A DNA stretch of 46,961 bases from Hydrogenophaga sp. (GTDB taxonomy: Bacteria > Pseudomonadota > Gammaproteobacteria > Burkholderiales > Burkholderiaceae_C). Where the stretch lies: assembly GCF_019264445.1 (NCBI RefSeq), contig NZ_JAHVAB010000085.1:1-46961 (forward strand), read 5' to 3'. This document shows, one piece after another, positions 45,524-46,961 of the stretch. The position numbers were made by a program, and so were the translations under genes. Under the pieces are notes generated by a model, which worked only from the letters and a program-made list of their open reading frames with translations, searched no databases and had not been told where the DNA came from. Every line of letters starts with the position of its first letter. The stretch's first letter is position 1.

Positions 45524-46513
45524 TCAGGCCCAGCTGAGCACGAGCTTGCCGATGTGCTGGTTGGACTCCATCAGCGTGTGCGCGAGCGCTGCTTCGCTGG
45601 CGGGAAACACCCGATGGACCACAGGCTGAATGCTTCCGCTCTGCAGCAAGGGCCAGACGCGCGCTCGCAGTGAGGCGGCGATGGCTGCCTTGAATGCCAC
45701 AGGTCGGGGCCGAAGCGTGGAGCCTGTGATGGTCAGTCGGCGCCGCAGCACCAGACCCGCATTGAACCCCGCCTTGACTCCGCCCTGCACCGCGATGATG
45801 ACGAGCCTGCCGTCTTCAGCAAGACATTCGATTTCGCGCGCAACGTAGTCGCCCGCCACCATGTCGAGAACCACGTTGACACCCTGGCCAGCCGTGAGTT
45901 CTGCCACGGCAGCCACAAAGTCTTGCGTCTTGTAGTTGATGGCGTGGTCAGCGCCCAGCTTGAGACAGGCGGCGCACTTGTCGTCGCTGCCGGCTGTCGC
46001 AATCACGCGGGCACCCAGTGCCTTGGCCATCTGGATCGCCGTGACGCCAATGCCGCTGGTACCACCCTGCACCAGCAGCGTTTCGCCGGCCTGCAGGCGC
46101 CCGCGATCGAACACATTGCTCCAAACGGTAAAGAAGGTCTCTGGCAACGAGGCGGCCGCGATGTCATCCAGTCCGTCAGGCACCGGCAGGCACTGCCCCA
46201 CCGGCGCGACACACCACTGGGCATAACCGCCGCCAGCCACGAGTGCACACACCCGATCACCAACCTTCAAGCCCGCCGCTGACATGGCAACCGCATCACC
46301 CGACTCGATCACGCCGGCCACTTCGAGACCAGGAATATCGGACGCGCCCGGGGGAACCGGATAGTTGCCGGTGCGCTGCAACACGTCCGGGCGGTTCACG
46401 CCGGACGCGCTGACGCGAATCAACAACTCGGCTGCCCCTGCCACAGGCATTGGACGCTCGCCCAACCGAAGAACGTCCGGGGCGCCAAAGGCGGTGATTT
46501 CAACGGCTTGCAT
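45524..46513 (-). CDS. NAD(P)H quinone oxidoreductase, PIG3-type zinc-independent MDR family
   Basis: A 329-residue medium-chain dehydrogenase/reductase without structural-zinc cysteines. [33 protein letters not shown] is the typical PIG3 N-terminal signature, and [30 protein letters not shown] the NADPH-binding motif. It should reduce quinones or act on related electrophiles using NADPH. It lies 18 bases after pnp and 23 before tpiA, the same arrangement seen in other Burkholderiales. Confidence 0.93.
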   Translation of the reverse strand: MQAVEITAFGAPDVLRLGERPMPVAGAAELLIRVSASGVNRPDVLQRTGNYPVPPGASDIPGLEVAGVIESGDAVAMSAAGLKVGDRVCALVAGGGYAQWCVAPVGQCLPVPDGLDDIAAASLPETFFTVWSNVFDRGRLQAGETLLVQGGTSGIGVTAIQMAKALGARVIATAGSDDKCAACLKLGADHAINYKTQDFVAAVAELTAGQGVNVVLDMVAGDYVAREIECLAEDGRLVIIAVQGGVKAGFNAGLVLRRRLTITGSTLRPRPVAFKAAIAASLRARVWPLLQSGSIQPVVHRVFPASEAALAHTLMESNQHIGKLVLSWA

Positions 46514-46531
46514 ACAGCGCTTGGTGGGCCA

Positions 46532-46961
46532 TCAGGCCTGGGGTTGCTGCGCAGGCTGCTCGCCGGTGTTGCGTTCTGCAAGCGCCTTCATGGACAGCTT
46601 GACACGACCCTTTTCGTCGGTCTCGAGCACCTTCACGCGCACGATCTGGCCTTCGGTCAGGTAGTCGGTGACCTTTTCAACGCGTTCGTGAGCGATCTGG
46701 CTGATGTGCAGCAGGCCGTCCTTGCCGGGCAGCAGGTTGATCAGTGCACCAAAGTCCAGGATCTTCGTGACCGGGCCTTCGTAGACCTTGCCCACTTCCA
46801 CTTCGGCGGTGATCTGCTCGATGCGGCGCTTGGCCTCGTCGGCCTTCGCCGAGTCGGTCGAAGCGATGGTGATCGTGCCGTCTTCGTCGATGTTGATCTG
46901 CGTGCCGGTCTCTTCGGTCAGCGCGCGAATCACGGCGCCGCCCTTGCCGATCACGTCGCGG
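46532..46961 (-). CDS. pnp: Polyribonucleotide nucleotidyltransferase, C-terminal part (cut by window edge)
   Basis: About 142 residues from the end of PNPase, running off the right side of the window. The visible part holds the KH domain ([17 protein letters not shown]) and the S1 RNA-binding domain ([21 protein letters not shown], then [13 protein letters not shown]), then a short Gln/Pro-rich tail. The full enzyme degrades RNA phosphorolytically in the degradosome; its two RNase PH domains lie outside. It is the first gene of the leftward run visible here. Confidence 0.95.
   Translation of the reverse strand, partial: RDVIGKGGAVIRALTEETGTQINIDEDGTITIASTDSAKADEAKRRIEQITAEVEVGKVYEGPVTKILDFGALINLLPGKDGLLHISQIAHERVEKVTDYLTEGQIVRVKVLETDEKGRVKLSMKALAERNTGEQPAQQPQA

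Noticed and set aside
1..46961. Search for CRISPR repeats, insertion sequences, rRNA and phage genes
   Set aside because: No regularly spaced direct repeats, transposase motifs, terminal inverted repeats or ribosomal sequence were found by eye.

Overview
The window looks like a chromosomal segment of a high-GC betaproteobacterium in the order Burkholderiales, most likely family Comamonadaceae (Hydrogenophaga- or Acidovorax-like). The evidence is the run pnp - quinone oxidoreductase - tpiA - secG - tRNA-Leu - nuoA-N followed by genes for DUF2818, NUDIX and DUF1178 proteins, together with strong G/C third-position use. The genus is an inference.

Left end (1-5.5 kb). A G-rich stretch at the edge is followed by one very large gene (378-4514). 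It encodes a 1378-residue protein with an N-terminal NACHT-type STAND NTPase, a long helical middle and a C-terminal PD-(D/E)xK nuclease-like domain. Its base composition is visibly lower in GC than the rest, and it is followed by about 400 bases with no recognisable gene. This is the best candidate for an undescribed, probably anti-phage, system.

Accessory metabolism (5-11.3 kb). There is a TetR repressor with two clear operators between it and a divergent NTF2-like gene, a PAP2 phosphatase, a LysR regulator divergent from a translationally coupled NTF2-like/SDR pair, and two lipoproteins, one of them carrying Ig-like repeats.

Aromatic catabolism block (11.4-19.7 kb). An AraC regulator is divergent from an FAD monooxygenase - Bug solute-binding protein - sulfatase operon. 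This operon converges on a leftward operon for an extradiol dioxygenase, a small helical protein, a Rieske oxygenase and its FMN/[2Fe-2S] reductase. Together they could import, desulfate, hydroxylate and ring-cleave an aromatic compound. The substrate is unknown.

Middle (19.8-27.9 kb). A transglutaminase-like gene is followed by an AttFG-like FtsX permease and an AttH-like protein whose usual ABC ATPase partner is missing here. An MsbA-type exporter and a glutamate dehydrogenase come next.

Right half (27.9-47 kb). This is one long leftward run. It encodes the 14 subunits of NADH:quinone oxidoreductase (complex I) in order nuoA to nuoN, preceded by pnp (partial), a PIG3-type oxidoreductase, tpiA, secG and tRNA-Leu(GAG), and trailed by DUF2818, NUDIX and DUF1178 genes. 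No CRISPR array, rRNA, insertion sequence or phage gene was seen.
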